The notes beneath the pieces are model-generated. The model was not told the DNA's origin and ran no database searches. It saw nothing but the letters and a program-made list of their open reading frames with translations. A DNA stretch of 64,000 nucleotides from Geopseudomonas sagittaria (GTDB lineage Bacteria; Pseudomonadota; Gammaproteobacteria; Pseudomonadales; Pseudomonadaceae), in the NCBI RefSeq assembly GCF_900115715.1, contig NZ_FOXM01000005.1, positions 124,001 to 188,000 on the forward strand. Reading direction: 5' to 3'. Numbering within the stretch: position 1 is the stretch's first letter; every line of letters begins with the position of its first letter. Shown here piece after piece: positions 17,580 through 29,334 of the stretch. The position numbers were made by a program, and so were the translations under genes.

Positions 17580-18047
17580 ATGCACAGCCCGCTGAGCCCC
17601 CTCGACCGGCGCATCCTGCGCCTGCTGCAGCACGACGCCGACCTGTCGGCGGCGGAGATCGCCGAGAAGGTCGAGCTGTCGCAGTCGCCGTGCTGGCGGC
17701 GCATCCATCGCCTGCAGGAGGAGGGGCTGATCGAGCGCAAGGTCGCCCTGCTCGACCGCCGCAAGCTCGGCCTGGCCATGGTGGTGTTCGTCAGCATCAA
17801 GCTGTCGGCGCACGGGCGGCGCAATCTTGAGGAGTTCGAGGCGAGCGTGGTCGGCCATCCGGAGGTGCTGGAGTGCTACACCATGGCCGGCGCCTCCGAC
17901 TACCTGCTCAAGGTGGTGGCCCGCGACATCGCCGGCTACGAGCGCTTCCTGCGCGACCACCTGCTGGGCAGCCCTCACGTGCAGGAGGCGCATTCGCACA
18001 TCACCATGAGCGAGGTGAAGCGCACCACCGAGCTGCCACTGGACTGA
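17580..18047 (+). CDS. Lrp/AsnC-family transcriptional regulator
   Basis: Regulator of 155 residues. An N-terminal winged HTH (LDRRILRLLQHDADLSAAEI, then VELSQSPCWRRIHRLQEEG) is followed by the RAM/AsnC ligand-binding domain (VLECYTMAGASDYLLKVVA). The ATG at 17580 lies in an AT-rich leader with AAGAGAA upstream. It is transcribed away from the 2-oxoacid oxidoreductase gene across a 197-base, unusually A+T-rich gap. This is the classic position of a local Lrp-type regulator that controls a divergent amino-acid catabolic operon. The SQSPCWRR helix is typical of BkdR-like Pseudomonas members. Confidence 0.93.
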   Translation: MHSPLSPLDRRILRLLQHDADLSAAEIAEKVELSQSPCWRRIHRLQEEGLIERKVALLDRRKLGLAMVVFVSIKLSAHGRRNLEEFEASVVGHPEVLECYTMAGASDYLLKVVARDIAGYERFLRDHLLGSPHVQEAHSHITMSEVKRTTELPLD

Positions 18048-18276
18048 GGGACGTGCGGTTCGGCCGGCTCTGCACTGGGCGCTGGCGGGCGATCGGCGTC
18101 CCGCGGTCGCGGTCTGGCGGGGTGTCATGCGTCGCTTCGGGCTGGTCCCTGTGCCGTGGGCTGACTATCCTGACGCCCCCCGGAAGATCCCGGGGCGTTC
18201 CAGTCACCCCTGCCGGCGTGACGTCTGGCCCGCGCCAGCCGACGTCGGCCGCTGTAATGTCGAGACGCTGTACCGC

Positions 18277-18792
18277 ATGAAACTGTCCCTGATCGCCCTT
18301 TTCGCCGGCCTGACCCTGCTGTCGGCAGAAGGCATGGCCTCCACCAAGCAGGTCTACGGCCTGCACGAGAAGGCCCTGCTCCCCGAACTCGGCCTGGAAC
18401 TGCCGGCCAAGCTGGACACCGGCGCCGTCACTGCCTCGCTGAGTGCCCGCAACATCGAGACCTTCAAGCGCGACGGTGAACGCTGGGTGCGCTTCCAGCT
18501 GGCCGCCGACGGCCACGAGCCGCGCACCCTGGTGCGCCCGCTGGTGCGCATCAGCCAGATCAAGCGCCGCGCCGGCGACATGACGCCTGGCGACACCGCG
18601 GCCTATACCGCCCGCCCGGTGATCGAGATGCCGGTGTGCCTGGGCGACAGCGTGCAGCACATCGAGGTCAATCTCACCGATCGCAGCGCCTTCGACTTCC
18701 CGCTGCTGATCGGCTCCACGGCGCTCGGCGAGTTCGATGCGCTGGTCGACCCGAGCCGCTCCTACGCCCACGGCCGTCCGGGCTGCGCCTGA
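18277..18792 (+). CDS. Retropepsin-like putative ATP-dependent zinc protease (RimB-like), exported
   Basis: 171-residue protein of the DUF785/PF05618 family (annotated as ATP-dependent zinc protease, now seen as retropepsin-like). Residues 1-22 are a signal peptide (MKLSLIALFAGLTLLSAEGM), so this copy acts in the periplasm. The single aspartic-protease motif is KLDTGAVTASLSA (Asp47). Later blocks are VRPLVRISQIKRR, RPVIEMPVCLG and DFPLLIGSTALGEFDALVDP. Family members often sit beside rimK, but no rimK is in the window. The region between the regulator and this gene (18048-18276) shows only a GC-rich inverted repeat (ACGCCCC / GGGGCGT near 18170-18200). Confidence 0.8.
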   Translation: MKLSLIALFAGLTLLSAEGMASTKQVYGLHEKALLPELGLELPAKLDTGAVTASLSARNIETFKRDGERWVRFQLAADGHEPRTLVRPLVRISQIKRRAGDMTPGDTAAYTARPVIEMPVCLGDSVQHIEVNLTDRSAFDFPLLIGSTALGEFDALVDPSRSYAHGRPGCA

Positions 18793-18893
18793 AGCCCAGG
18801 CCTCTTCGGCTGCGGTGCTGGGTCAATGCCGGCGCCGCGCGGCTCGGGTAGAGTGGCCGGCCGACCTGTGAGGAGATGCCCGGAGCCATGTGG

Positions 18894-20498
18894 ATGAATC
18901 TGTCGCTGCTCAGCCGTTACGCCTTTTTCGCCGCCTGCGTGCTGCTCACCCTGATCAGCCTGCCGTTCCTCGCCGACCTCTGGCCGCTGACCCTGCTGTG
19001 CGGCGCGCTGAGCGCGGTGGGCGTCAACGACCTGCGGCAGAGCCGCCATGCGGTGCGGCGCAACTACCCGATCCTCGGCAACATCCGCTACCTGGTCGAG
19101 TTCGTCCGCCCGGAGATTCGCCAGTACCTGCTGGAGGGCGACAACGAGCGCCTGCCGTTCTCGCGCGCGCAGCGCTCGCTGGTCTACGCGCGGGCCAAGA
19201 ACGAAGCGGCCGACAAGCCGTTCGGCACCCTCAGCGACGTCAGCCAGACCGGCTTCGAGTTCATCGGCCACTCCATGCTGCCGGCCGAGCATGCCGATCC
19301 GGCGTCCTTCCGGGTCGCCATCGGCGGCCCGCAGTGCCTGCAGCCGTACTCGGCGTCGCTCTTCAACATCTCGGCGATGAGCTTCGGCTCGCTGAGCGCC
19401 AACGCCATCCGCGCGCTCAACCAGGGCGCGGCGCTGGGCGGCTTCGCCCACGACACCGGCGAGGGCAGCATCAGCGCCTACCACCGCGAGCACCGCGGCG
19501 ACCTGATCTGGGAGCTGGGCAGCGGCTACTTCGGCTGCCGCACGGCGGACGGCCGTTTCGACCCGCAGCGCTTCGCCGTGCAGGCCAACGATCCGCAGGT
19601 GAAGATGATCGAGGTCAAGCTCAGCCAGGGCGCCAAGCCCGGCCACGGCGGTATCCTGCCCAGACACAAGATCACCGCCGAGATCGCCGCCACCCGCGGC
19701 GTGCCGATGGACCGCGACTGCGTGTCGCCGGCGCGGCACAGCGAGTTCGCCACCCCGGTCGAGCTGCTGCAGTTCCTCGCCCGCCTGCGCGAGCTGTCCG
19801 GCGGCAAGCCGGTCGGCTTCAAGTTCTGCCTCGGCCATCCGTGGGAGTTCATGGCCATCGCCAAGGCGATGCTGAAGACCGGCATCCTCCCCGACTTCAT
19901 CGTGGTCGACGGCAAGGAGGGCGGTACCGGCGCGGCGCCGGTGGAATTCACCGACCACATCGGCGTGCCGCTGCGCGAGGGGCTGCTGTTCGTGCACAAC
20001 ACCCTGGTCGGTCTCAACCTGCGCGACAGGATCCGCATCGGCGCCAGCGGCAAGATCGTCAGCGCCTTCGACATCGCCAGCGTGCTGGCCATCGGCGCCG
20101 ACTGGGCCAACTCGGCGCGCGGCTTCATGTTCGCCATCGGCTGCATCCAGAGCCAGAGCTGCCACACCAACAAGTGTCCGACCGGGGTGGCCACCCAGGA
20201 TCCGCTGCGCCAGCGCGCCCTGGTGGTCGAGGACAAGGCGCAGCGGGTGCACAACTTCCACCGCAACACCCTCAAGGCGCTGGCCGAGATGACCGCCGCC
20301 GCCGGCCTTGCGCATCCGTCGCAGCTCGAGCCCAAGCATCTGGCGCTGCGCGTGTCGTCCAGCGAACTCAGCCTGTTCTCGCAAAAGCACGTCTACCTCA
20401 AGCCCGGCGAGCTGCTCGGCGGGCAGATCGACGGCGAGTTCTACGCGCGCATGTGGCGCATGGCGCAGGCGGACAGCTTCGCTCCGGCGGTGGCCTGA
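18894..20498 (+). CDS. FMN-binding glutamate-synthase-like protein
   Basis: 534-residue homologue of the FMN/iron-sulfur synthase domain of glutamate synthase, without the glutaminase domain. Two hydrophobic segments occupy about residues 5-45, so it is membrane anchored. The catalytic barrel shows FNISAMSFGSLSANAIRALN, GEGSISAYHREH, KLSQGAKPGHGG, IVVDGKEGGTGAAPVEF and the cysteine cluster CIQSQSCHTNKCPTGVATQ, which in GltB binds a 3Fe-4S centre. I chose the ATG at 18894 because GGAG lies eight bases upstream; ATGs at 18888 and 18876 are alternatives. The physiological reaction of these stand-alone proteins is uncertain. The canonical gltBD are present elsewhere in the window. Confidence 0.85.
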   Translation: MNLSLLSRYAFFAACVLLTLISLPFLADLWPLTLLCGALSAVGVNDLRQSRHAVRRNYPILGNIRYLVEFVRPEIRQYLLEGDNERLPFSRAQRSLVYARAKNEAADKPFGTLSDVSQTGFEFIGHSMLPAEHADPASFRVAIGGPQCLQPYSASLFNISAMSFGSLSANAIRALNQGAALGGFAHDTGEGSISAYHREHRGDLIWELGSGYFGCRTADGRFDPQRFAVQANDPQVKMIEVKLSQGAKPGHGGILPRHKITAEIAATRGVPMDRDCVSPARHSEFATPVELLQFLARLRELSGGKPVGFKFCLGHPWEFMAIAKAMLKTGILPDFIVVDGKEGGTGAAPVEFTDHIGVPLREGLLFVHNTLVGLNLRDRIRIGASGKIVSAFDIASVLAIGADWANSARGFMFAIGCIQSQSCHTNKCPTGVATQDPLRQRALVVEDKAQRVHNFHRNTLKALAEMTAAAGLAHPSQLEPKHLALRVSSSELSLFSQKHVYLKPGELLGGQIDGEFYARMWRMAQADSFAPAVA

Positions 20499-20759
20499 TC
20501 AGGCGCCGAACAGCTCCACCAGCCAGTCGATGAGCACCCGCAGACGCGGGGGCAGATGGCGGTGGTGGGGGGAGAGCACGCTCATCGGCAGCGCCGGCGG
20601 ACGGTAGTCGGCGAGCGGCTCGATGCGCTCGATCCGCCCGCCGGCGCTGAGTTCCAGCGGCTGCAGCTGGCCGCTGGTGGCCGACAGGTAGGCGATGTCG
20701 CGGTGCCCGACCAGCTCGGCGATGCGGGCGAACAGCTGCATGGCCTGGAAGCGGCCCAT
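20499..20759 (-). pseudogene. LysR-family regulator remnant with internal deletions
   Basis: An 86-codon open frame that joins separate parts of a LysR regulator. Residues 1-15 (MGRFQAMQLFARIAE) match the usual N-terminal start of the HTH domain. Residues about 18-48 (GHRDIAYLSATSGQLQPLEL) match the middle of the effector domain. Residues 50-86 (LADYRPPALPMSVLSPHHRH onward) match the extreme C-terminus. About 150 codons after residue 15 and about 65 codons after residue 48 of a normal 300-residue protein are missing, including nearly the whole HTH. The frame is preserved but the product cannot bind DNA as a LysR. It lies opposite the benE-like gene, which a full LysR may once have regulated. 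Confidence 0.75.
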
Positions 20760-20885
20760 GGCGGATGACCACTGTTCTGAAATCCTGAACAGTGTTGCCA
20801 TTGCCAGCGGATTTATCAGTTCAGGCAAGACAGCCAAGATGGCCGGCATGCGCCCGTGGTGCGCCCGCTTCAGAGGTGACGGTTC

Positions 20886-22097
20886 ATGCTGCACAGAGAC
20901 GTTTCGTTTTCCGCGCTGGCGGCGGGGTTCCTCGCCGTGCTGATTTCCTACGCCGGCCCGGCGGTGATCTTCTTCCAGGCCGCGCAGAGCGCCCAGGTGT
21001 CCCACGAGATGATGGCCTCGTGGATCTGGGCGATCTCCATCGGCGCGGCCCTCGGCAGCATCGTGCTGAGCTGGTGGCTCAAGGTGCCGGCGGTGATCGC
21101 CTGGTCGGCGCCGGGCACCGCCCTGCTGGTCCCCCTGTTTCCCGCGCTGAGTCTGGGCGAGGCGGTCGGCGCCTACATCACCACCGGCGTGGTGGTGCTG
21201 CTGATCGGCCTGTCCGGCGCCTTCGACCGCATCGTCCGCGCCATCCCCAAGGGCATCGCCAGCGCGATGATGGCCGGCATCCTGTTCCAGTTCGGCGTCG
21301 GCGCCTTCGCCGTGGTGGAGTCGGCGCCGGCGCTGGCGCTGGGCATGATCGGCGCCTACCTGGCGCTCAAGCGGCTGTTCCCGCGCTACTGCCTGGTGCT
21401 GCTGATGCTGGTCGGCGTGGCGCTGTCGCTGGGCGTCGAGGGTACCCGCCTGCCCAGCCTGGAGCTGGCCCTGGTCGCGCCGCAGTTCATCGTGCCGCAG
21501 TGGAGCTGGAACGCCACCCTGAGCCTGGCCGTGCCGCTGCTGCTGGTCAGCGTGACCGGCCAGTTCCTGCCCGGCCTGGCCCTGCTGCGCAATTGCGGTT
21601 ATCAGGTGTCGGCGCGCCCGCTGCTCGCCGGCTGCGGGCTGGCTTCGATCGCGGTGGCCTTCTTCGGCGGCATCACCATAGTCACCGGGGCGATCACCGC
21701 CACCCTGTGCACCGGCAAGGAGGCCCACGAGGACCCGGGCAAACGCTACGTCGCCGGCATGGCCAACGGGCTGTTCTACCTGATCGGCGGCAGCTTCGCC
21801 GGCGCCATCATCCTGCTGTTCGCCGCCATGCCGCCGGCCTTCGTCGCGGTGCTGGCCGGCCTCGCCCTGCTCGGCGCGATCACCGCCAACCTGCAGGGCG
21901 CGCTGGAGGATGCCGAGCACCGCGAGGCGTCGGTGATCACCTTCCTGGCCACCGCCTCGGGGATGACCTTCTTCGGTCTCGGTGCGGCGTTCTGGGGCGT
22001 GGTGCTCGGCGGCGTCGCCTACCTGGTGCTGCACAAGTCCGGCTGGGTGGCGGGGCCGGTGCGCCAGGCGGCGCTGGCGCCGGTCGAGCGCAAGTGA
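20886..22097 (+). CDS. BenE-family benzoate/H+ symporter-like transporter
   Basis: Inner-membrane transporter of 403 residues in the BenE family, with about twelve hydrophobic segments. The N-terminus (FSALAAGFLAVLISYAGPAV) and the loop SWWLKVPAVIAWSAPGTALL are characteristic. The central ATLSLAVPLLLVSVTGQFLP and the following GGITIVTGAITATLCTGKEA (followed by HEDP) are family hallmarks. No benzoate catabolic genes (benABCD, catBCA) are in the window, so the substrate may be another aromatic acid. Upstream on the opposite strand is a broken LysR gene. The next gene, an ATPase, is convergent with only four bases between the stops. Confidence 0.85.
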   Translation: MLHRDVSFSALAAGFLAVLISYAGPAVIFFQAAQSAQVSHEMMASWIWAISIGAALGSIVLSWWLKVPAVIAWSAPGTALLVPLFPALSLGEAVGAYITTGVVVLLIGLSGAFDRIVRAIPKGIASAMMAGILFQFGVGAFAVVESAPALALGMIGAYLALKRLFPRYCLVLLMLVGVALSLGVEGTRLPSLELALVAPQFIVPQWSWNATLSLAVPLLLVSVTGQFLPGLALLRNCGYQVSARPLLAGCGLASIAVAFFGGITIVTGAITATLCTGKEAHEDPGKRYVAGMANGLFYLIGGSFAGAIILLFAAMPPAFVAVLAGLALLGAITANLQGALEDAEHREASVITFLATASGMTFFGLGAAFWGVVLGGVAYLVLHKSGWVAGPVRQAALAPVERK

Positions 22098-22101
22098 CTC
22101 C

Positions 22102-24771
<2,670 letters not shown>

Positions 24772-25004
24772 GGTTTCGCTCCGCAAGTGTCGGGCGGGGC
24801 GGGCGGGGTGCCGGCCGCTCTGGATTCACCATAGGCGCTGGGCGTGGCTGTGCAACCTCGGCGGGTGCGGACGAGGCTGCCGTCGTGCGGCTCCGGCAAT
24901 GGCCGTGGCGGTGATGCGCGACATCCCGCAACGCGCCATTCCTCGCTATGATCCCTTGCACCACGGCAGGACGGATGGTCCTGTGTCAGCCTCGGAGGCC
25001 CTGC

Positions 25005-25976
25005 ATGCACACCCTGTATCCGGAGATCAAACCCTACGCCCGCCACCAGCTGGCGGTGGACCATCCGCACGAGCTGTACATCGACGAAAGCGGCACGCCG
25101 GACGGTCTGCCGGTGCTGTTCGTCCACGGCGGGCCAGGCGCCGGTTGCGATGCGGCCAGCCGCCGCTGGTTCGATCCGACCCTGTATCGCATCGTCACCT
25201 TCGACCAGCGCGGCTGCGGCCGCTCGACCCCGCACGCCAGCCTGGACCGCAACACCACCTGGGATCTGGTGGCGGACATGGAGCGCATCCGCGAGCACCT
25301 GGGCATCGACAAGTGGGTGCTGTTCGGCGGCTCCTGGGGCTCGACGCTGTCGCTGGCCTACGCGCAGACCCATCCCGAGCGCGTGCATGCGCTGATCCTG
25401 CGCGGCATCTTCCTGTGCCGGCCGCAGGAGATCCGCTGGTTCTACCAGGAAGGCGCCAGCCGCCTGTTCCCCGACTACTGGGAGGACTACCTGGCGCCGA
25501 TTCCCCATGAGGAGCGCCACGATCTGGTCGATGCCTTCTACCGCCGCCTGGCCGGCCCGGACCAGATCGCGCAGATGCACGCGGCCAAGGCCTGGTCGAT
25601 CTGGGAAGGGCGCACCGCGACCCTGCGTCCCAACGGCCAGGTGATCGAGCGTTTCTCGGAGCCGCAGCGCGCTCTGTCGATCGCCCGCATCGAGTGCCAC
25701 TATTTCATCAACAACGCCTTCCTCGAGGAAGATCAGCTGCTGCGCGACATGCACAAGATCGCCCACATTCCCGGAGTGATCGTGCATGGCCGCTACGACG
25801 TGGTCTGTCCGCTGGACAACGCCTGGGCGCTGAACCAGGCCTGGCCGAACAGCGAGCTGGCGATCATCCGCGACGCCGGCCACGCCGCCGGCGAGCCGGG
25901 CATCACCGACGCGCTGGTGCGCGCAACCGGCGAGGTGGCCCGGCGCCTGCTCGAGCTGCCGGAGGGCCACGCGTGA
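25005..25976 (+). CDS. pip: Proline iminopeptidase (S33 family)
   Basis: Cytoplasmic alpha/beta hydrolase of 323 residues that removes N-terminal proline from peptides. The oxyanion region is [11 protein letters not shown], the nucleophile elbow is [13 protein letters not shown] (Ser), the acid lies in [12 protein letters not shown] and the histidine in [19 protein letters not shown]-type blocks ([13 protein letters not shown]) are typical of the family. The ATG at 25005 has GGAGG seven bases upstream; the longer frame from 24948 adds nothing conserved. The stop overlaps the dtd start by four bases (GTGA), giving a two-gene operon. Confidence 0.96.
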   Translation: MHTLYPEIKPYARHQLAVDHPHELYIDESGTPDGLPVLFVHGGPGAGCDAASRRWFDPTLYRIVTFDQRGCGRSTPHASLDRNTTWDLVADMERIREHLGIDKWVLFGGSWGSTLSLAYAQTHPERVHALILRGIFLCRPQEIRWFYQEGASRLFPDYWEDYLAPIPHEERHDLVDAFYRRLAGPDQIAQMHAAKAWSIWEGRTATLRPNGQVIERFSEPQRALSIARIECHYFINNAFLEEDQLLRDMHKIAHIPGVIVHGRYDVVCPLDNAWALNQAWPNSELAIIRDAGHAAGEPGITDALVRATGEVARRLLELPEGHA

Positions 25977-26410
25977 AGGCATTGCTGCAACGGGTGCGCA
26001 GCGCGCGGGTGGAGGTCGCCGGCGAGGTGGTCGGCGCCATCGACCAGGGCCTCTTGGTGCTGGTCGGCGTCGAGCCGCAGGACGACGCGGCTCGCGCCGA
26101 CAAGCTGCTGCACAAGCTGCTCAACTACCGGGTGTTCAGCGACGCCGACGGCAAGATGAACCTGTCGCTCAAGGACGTCGGCGGCGGCCTGCTGCTGGTC
26201 TCGCAGTTCACCCTGGCCGCCGATACCAGAAGCGGCCTGCGCCCGAGCTTCTCCACGGCAGCGCCGCCGGCGCAGGGCGCGGCGCTGTTCGACTACCTGC
26301 TGGCGCGCGCCGGCGAGCAGCACCCGCAGGTGGCCAGCGGGCGCTTCGGCGCCGACATGCAGGTGCACCTGGTCAACGACGGGCCGGTGACCTTCCTGCT
26401 GGAAGTTTGA
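25973..26410 (+). CDS. dtd: D-aminoacyl-tRNA deacylase
   Basis: 145-residue tRNA-editing enzyme that frees tRNA from D-amino acids and mischarged glycine. It has the full DTD fold signature: [15 protein letters not shown] at the N-terminus, the SQFTLAADT motif near residues 78-86 and the C-terminal [11 protein letters not shown] (Gly-cisPro region). The GTG start at 25973 lies within the stop of pip, so translation is coupled. The same pip-dtd pairing occurs in other pseudomonads. Confidence 0.97.
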   Translation: MKALLQRVRSARVEVAGEVVGAIDQGLLVLVGVEPQDDAARADKLLHKLLNYRVFSDADGKMNLSLKDVGGGLLLVSQFTLAADTRSGLRPSFSTAAPPAQGAALFDYLLARAGEQHPQVASGRFGADMQVHLVNDGPVTFLLEV

Positions 26411-26440
26411 GTTGCTGCGACGGTTTGCCGCAGGAATCGC

Positions 26441-26469
26441 TTGAGGCGCCGGGCGGCGCCCTCTAAGGT
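26441..26469 (+). promoter_or_regulatory. Candidate promoter of the YbfB-type MFS gene with a dyad in the spacer
   Basis: TTGAGG (26441-26446) and TAAGGT (26464-26469) are separated by 17 bases. The spacer contains the inverted repeat GGCGCC...GGCGCC. This could instead be the dtd terminator hairpin, but no T-run follows. Confidence 0.35.
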
Positions 26470-26501
26470 GTGGCTTCCACCACTGCGCAGGAAGCCAGCC
26501 G

Positions 26502-27698
26502 ATGACTCCACAGGGACAACGCATGAAGGTGCTCGGTGCGGGCATCTTCAGTCTCCTCCTCGCCCTGGGCGTCGCCCGTTTCGCCTACACCCCGCTGCTG
26601 CCGGTGATGCAGGCGCAGGCCGGGCTCGGCCTGGCCGAAGGCGGCTGGCTGGCCGCCCTCAACTATGCCGGCTACCTGTCCGGTGCGCTGATCGCCTCGC
26701 TGATCAGCGACCTGGTGCTCAAGGACCGTCTGTACCGCATAGGGATGGTGCTGGCGGTGCTCAGCACCCTGCTCATGGGCCTGACCAGCGACTTCACCCT
26801 GTGGGCGGTGTCGCGCTTCGTCGCCGGCCTGAGCAGCGCGGCGAGCATGCTGCTGGGCACCGGGCTGATCCTCAACTGGCTGATTCGCCACAACCAGCGC
26901 GGCGAGCTGGGCATCCACTTCTCCGGCGTCGGTCTGGGCATCGTCGGCTGCTCGCTGGTGGTGGCGCTGCTGGGCCAGTGGCTGGACTGGCGCGAGCAGT
27001 GGTTCGCCCTCACCGCGCTGGCCTGCCTGCTGCTGGTGCCGGCGCTGGCCTGGCTGCCCAGGCCGGACCGCAGCCCGCTGACCACCTCCGGCCAGCCGAT
27101 GCGCGACAACCCGCCGAGCCGGCTGTTCCTGCGCCTGTTCATGGCCGCCTACTTCTGCGCCGGGGTCGGCTACGTGGTCAGCGCGACCTTCATCGTCGCC
27201 ATCGTCGACCGCCTGCCGGGGCTGGCCGGCCAGGGCAGCTGGAGCTTCCTGGCCATCGGCCTGGCCGCGGCGCCGGCATGCATCGTCTGGGACCTGGTCG
27301 CCCGGCGCACCGGCGAGCTCAACGCGCTGATCCTCGCCGCCGCCCTGCAGGTGGTCGGCATCCTGCTGCCGCTGAGTGGTGGCATGGCTGGCGCAATTGC
27401 CGGCGCGCTGCTATTCGGCGGCACCTTCGTCGGCATGGTCAGCCTGGTGCTGAGCATGGCCGGGCGCTACTACCCGACGCGGCCGGCGAAGATGATGGGC
27501 AAGATGACCCTGTCCTACGGCGCGGCGCAGATCGTCGGCCCGGCGGTGACCGGCTGGCTGGCCGTCAGCCTGGGCAGCTATGCCGGCGGGCTGTACTTCG
27601 CGGCGGCGCTGATGGTGGTCGGCACCCTGCTGTTGCTGGCGCTCAAGGGCGTCGAGCGTCGCGACCGCCCCGCAGAGGCGCCCGCCGTGGTCTGCTGA
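26502..27698 (+). CDS. YbfB/YjiJ-family MFS transporter
   Basis: Inner-membrane major facilitator of 398 residues with twelve hydrophobic segments. The first helix LLLALGVARFAYTPLLPVMQ and the following GWLAALNYAGYLSGAL are the signature of the YbfB/YjiJ subfamily. A second ATG lies at codon 8 (26523) and could be the true start. The substrate is unknown for this subfamily. A REP-like hairpin lies between its stop and the convergent rsmE gene. Confidence 0.88.
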   Translation: MTPQGQRMKVLGAGIFSLLLALGVARFAYTPLLPVMQAQAGLGLAEGGWLAALNYAGYLSGALIASLISDLVLKDRLYRIGMVLAVLSTLLMGLTSDFTLWAVSRFVAGLSSAASMLLGTGLILNWLIRHNQRGELGIHFSGVGLGIVGCSLVVALLGQWLDWREQWFALTALACLLLVPALAWLPRPDRSPLTTSGQPMRDNPPSRLFLRLFMAAYFCAGVGYVVSATFIVAIVDRLPGLAGQGSWSFLAIGLAAAPACIVWDLVARRTGELNALILAAALQVVGILLPLSGGMAGAIAGALLFGGTFVGMVSLVLSMAGRYYPTRPAKMMGKMTLSYGAAQIVGPAVTGWLAVSLGSYAGGLYFAAALMVVGTLLLLALKGVERRDRPAEAPAVVC

Positions 27699-27725
27699 GG
27701 GCTGGGTAGGGGGCGACCGCAGGTT

Positions 27726-27788
27726 TTTTCCACCGCCTGCACACTGGGCACGGTGGAAAATCGCTGCGCGAGTTTTTCCATCCTGCGG
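27726..27788. repeat. REP-like hairpin (family A, site 2)
   Basis: The segment 27752-27788 reads GGTGGAAAATCGCTGCGCGA followed by GTTTTTCCATCCTGCGG, with the CGCTGCGCGAG core shared with 4713-4742 and 34538-34573. An upstream TTTTCCACCG (27727-27736) also pairs with CGGTGGAAAA (27751-27760), so two alternative hairpins exist. It separates two convergent genes and may serve as their terminator. Confidence 0.7.
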
Positions 27789-27793
27789 CAGGC

Positions 27794-28504
27794 TTAGAAC
27801 AGACGGGCGAGCAGGGCGGTCACCGCGGTCTCGACGCGCAGGATGCGCTCGCCGAGCTGCACCGGCGCCAGGCCGGCCTCGTGCAGTTTGTCCACCTCGT
27901 AGGGAATCCAGCCGCCTTCCGGGCCGATGGCCAGGGTCACCGCGCCCTCGACCGCGCGCGGGCAGGCCGGCCAGGCGCCGGGGTGGCCGACCAGGCCGAG
28001 GCTGCCGGCGGCCAGTTGCGGCAGGCGGTCCTCGACGAACGGCTTGAAGCGCTTCTCGATGAGCACCTCGGGCAGCACGGTGTCGCGCGCCTGCTCAAGG
28101 CCGAGGATCAGCTGCTCGCGGATCGCCTCGGGGGTCAGGAACGGCGTCTGCCAGAAGCTCTTTTCCACCCGGTAGCTGTTGAGCAGCACCAGGCGCGGCA
28201 CGCCCATGCTGGCCACGGTCTGCAGCACGCGCTTGAGCATCTTCGGCCGCGGCAGGGCGAGCAGCAGGGTCAGCGGCAGCTTGGTCGGTGGCGGTTGGTC
28301 GAGGGCGAGGACCTCGATTTCCGCTGCGTCGGCGTCCAGACGCAGCAGGCGCCCTTCGCCCATCAGGCCATCGAGGCGGCCGACGCGCAGGCTGTCGCCG
28401 GCCGTGGCGCGGTGCACCTCATGCAGGTGCTGGAGACGCCGGCCGCGCAGCAGGGCGCGGCCTTCGGCGATGAAGTCGCCGTCTTCGAGCAGCAGCAGGT
28501 TCAC
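27794..28504 (-). CDS. rsmE: 16S rRNA (uracil-1498-N3)-methyltransferase
   Basis: SPOUT-fold methyltransferase of 236 residues that methylates U1498 of 16S rRNA. It has the N-terminal PUA-like part (HHLHEVHR-like [18 protein letters not shown]), a central [20 protein letters not shown] and the C-terminal knot motif [17 protein letters not shown] followed by [16 protein letters not shown]. Its start overlaps the tatC stop by four bases, making it the last gene of the hisI-hisE-tatABC-rsmE run. Confidence 0.95.
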   Translation of the reverse strand: MNLLLLEDGDFIAEGRALLRGRRLQHLHEVHRATAGDSLRVGRLDGLMGEGRLLRLDADAAEIEVLALDQPPPTKLPLTLLLALPRPKMLKRVLQTVASMGVPRLVLLNSYRVEKSFWQTPFLTPEAIREQLILGLEQARDTVLPEVLIEKRFKPFVEDRLPQLAAGSLGLVGHPGAWPACPRAVEGAVTLAIGPEGGWIPYEVDKLHEAGLAPVQLGERILRVETAVTALLARLF

Positions 28505-29334
28505 GCCTGCGGCGCCGGTGGCTGTGGATCGTCATCATGGGTGGCGAGCGCGGTGCCGTCGCTGGCTGCGGCGTCGGCCGCGGCTTCCGCTTCCGCCTCG
28601 TCGCGGCGGCGCGCCATGGCGCCGAACAGCAGGCCGACCTCGAACAGCATCCACATCGGCACGGCCAGCAGGGTCTGCGAGAACACGTCCGGCGGGGTGA
28701 GCACCATGCCGACCACGAAGCAGCCGACGATCACGTAGGGCCGGCTCTTGCGCAGGGTGGCGACGTCGACGATGCCGATCCAGATCAGCAGGAAGGTCGC
28801 CACCGGGATCTCGAAGGCCACGCCGAAGGCGAAGAACAGGGTGAGCACGAAGTCGAGGTACTGGCCGATGTCGGTCATCATCGCCACGCCTTCCGGGGTC
28901 ACGCTGGCGAAGAAGCCGAACATGATCGGGAACACCACGAAGTAGGCGAAGGCCATGCCGCCGTAGAACAGCAGGATGCTGGAGATCAGCAGCGGCACGG
29001 CGATGCGCTTCTCGTGCTGGTACAGGCCGGGGGCGATGAAGCCCCAGATCTGCTGGAGGATCACCGGCATGCCGAGGAACAGCGAGACCATCAGGGTCAG
29101 CTTGAACGGGGTGAGGAACGGCGAGGCCACCCCGGTGGCGATCATCGTCGCGCCTTCCGGCAGGTAGGCGCGCAGCGGCGCGGCGACCAGCGCGTAGATG
29201 TCCTGGGCGAAGTAGAACAGCCCGGCGAAGATCAGCAGGATGATCACCACACAGCGCAGGATGCGGTTGCGCAGCTCGGTGAGGTGCGCGACCAGGGGCA
29301 TTTCCTGGTCCGGCAGGGGAGTCTGGTCGGTCAT
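28501..29334 (-). CDS. tatC: Twin-arginine translocase subunit TatC
   Basis: Core receptor of the Tat pathway, 277 residues with six transmembrane helices. The cytoplasmic N-terminus [20 protein letters not shown] contains the conserved LxELR signal-peptide contact. [20 protein letters not shown] and the periplasmic-cap region ending in [20 protein letters not shown] are typical. The C-terminal tail is acidic and rich in Glu, Ala and Asp. It overlaps tatB by four bases upstream and rsmE by four bases downstream. Confidence 0.97.
   Translation of the reverse strand: MTDQTPLPDQEMPLVAHLTELRNRILRCVVIILLIFAGLFYFAQDIYALVAAPLRAYLPEGATMIATGVASPFLTPFKLTLMVSLFLGMPVILQQIWGFIAPGLYQHEKRIAVPLLISSILLFYGGMAFAYFVVFPIMFGFFASVTPEGVAMMTDIGQYLDFVLTLFFAFGVAFEIPVATFLLIWIGIVDVATLRKSRPYVIVGCFVVGMVLTPPDVFSQTLLAVPMWMLFEVGLLFGAMARRRDEAEAEAAADAAASDGTALATHDDDPQPPAPQA

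Noticed and set aside
13633-17595. Long open frame antisense to the 2-oxoacid oxidoreductase
   Set aside because: Shadow of codon bias. The opposite strand encodes a clear multidomain enzyme with iron-sulfur and thiamine motifs.
27726-27788. Considered as a small RNA gene
   Set aside because: It shares core and arms with other intergenic REP copies and lies between convergent stops, so repeat or terminator is simpler.
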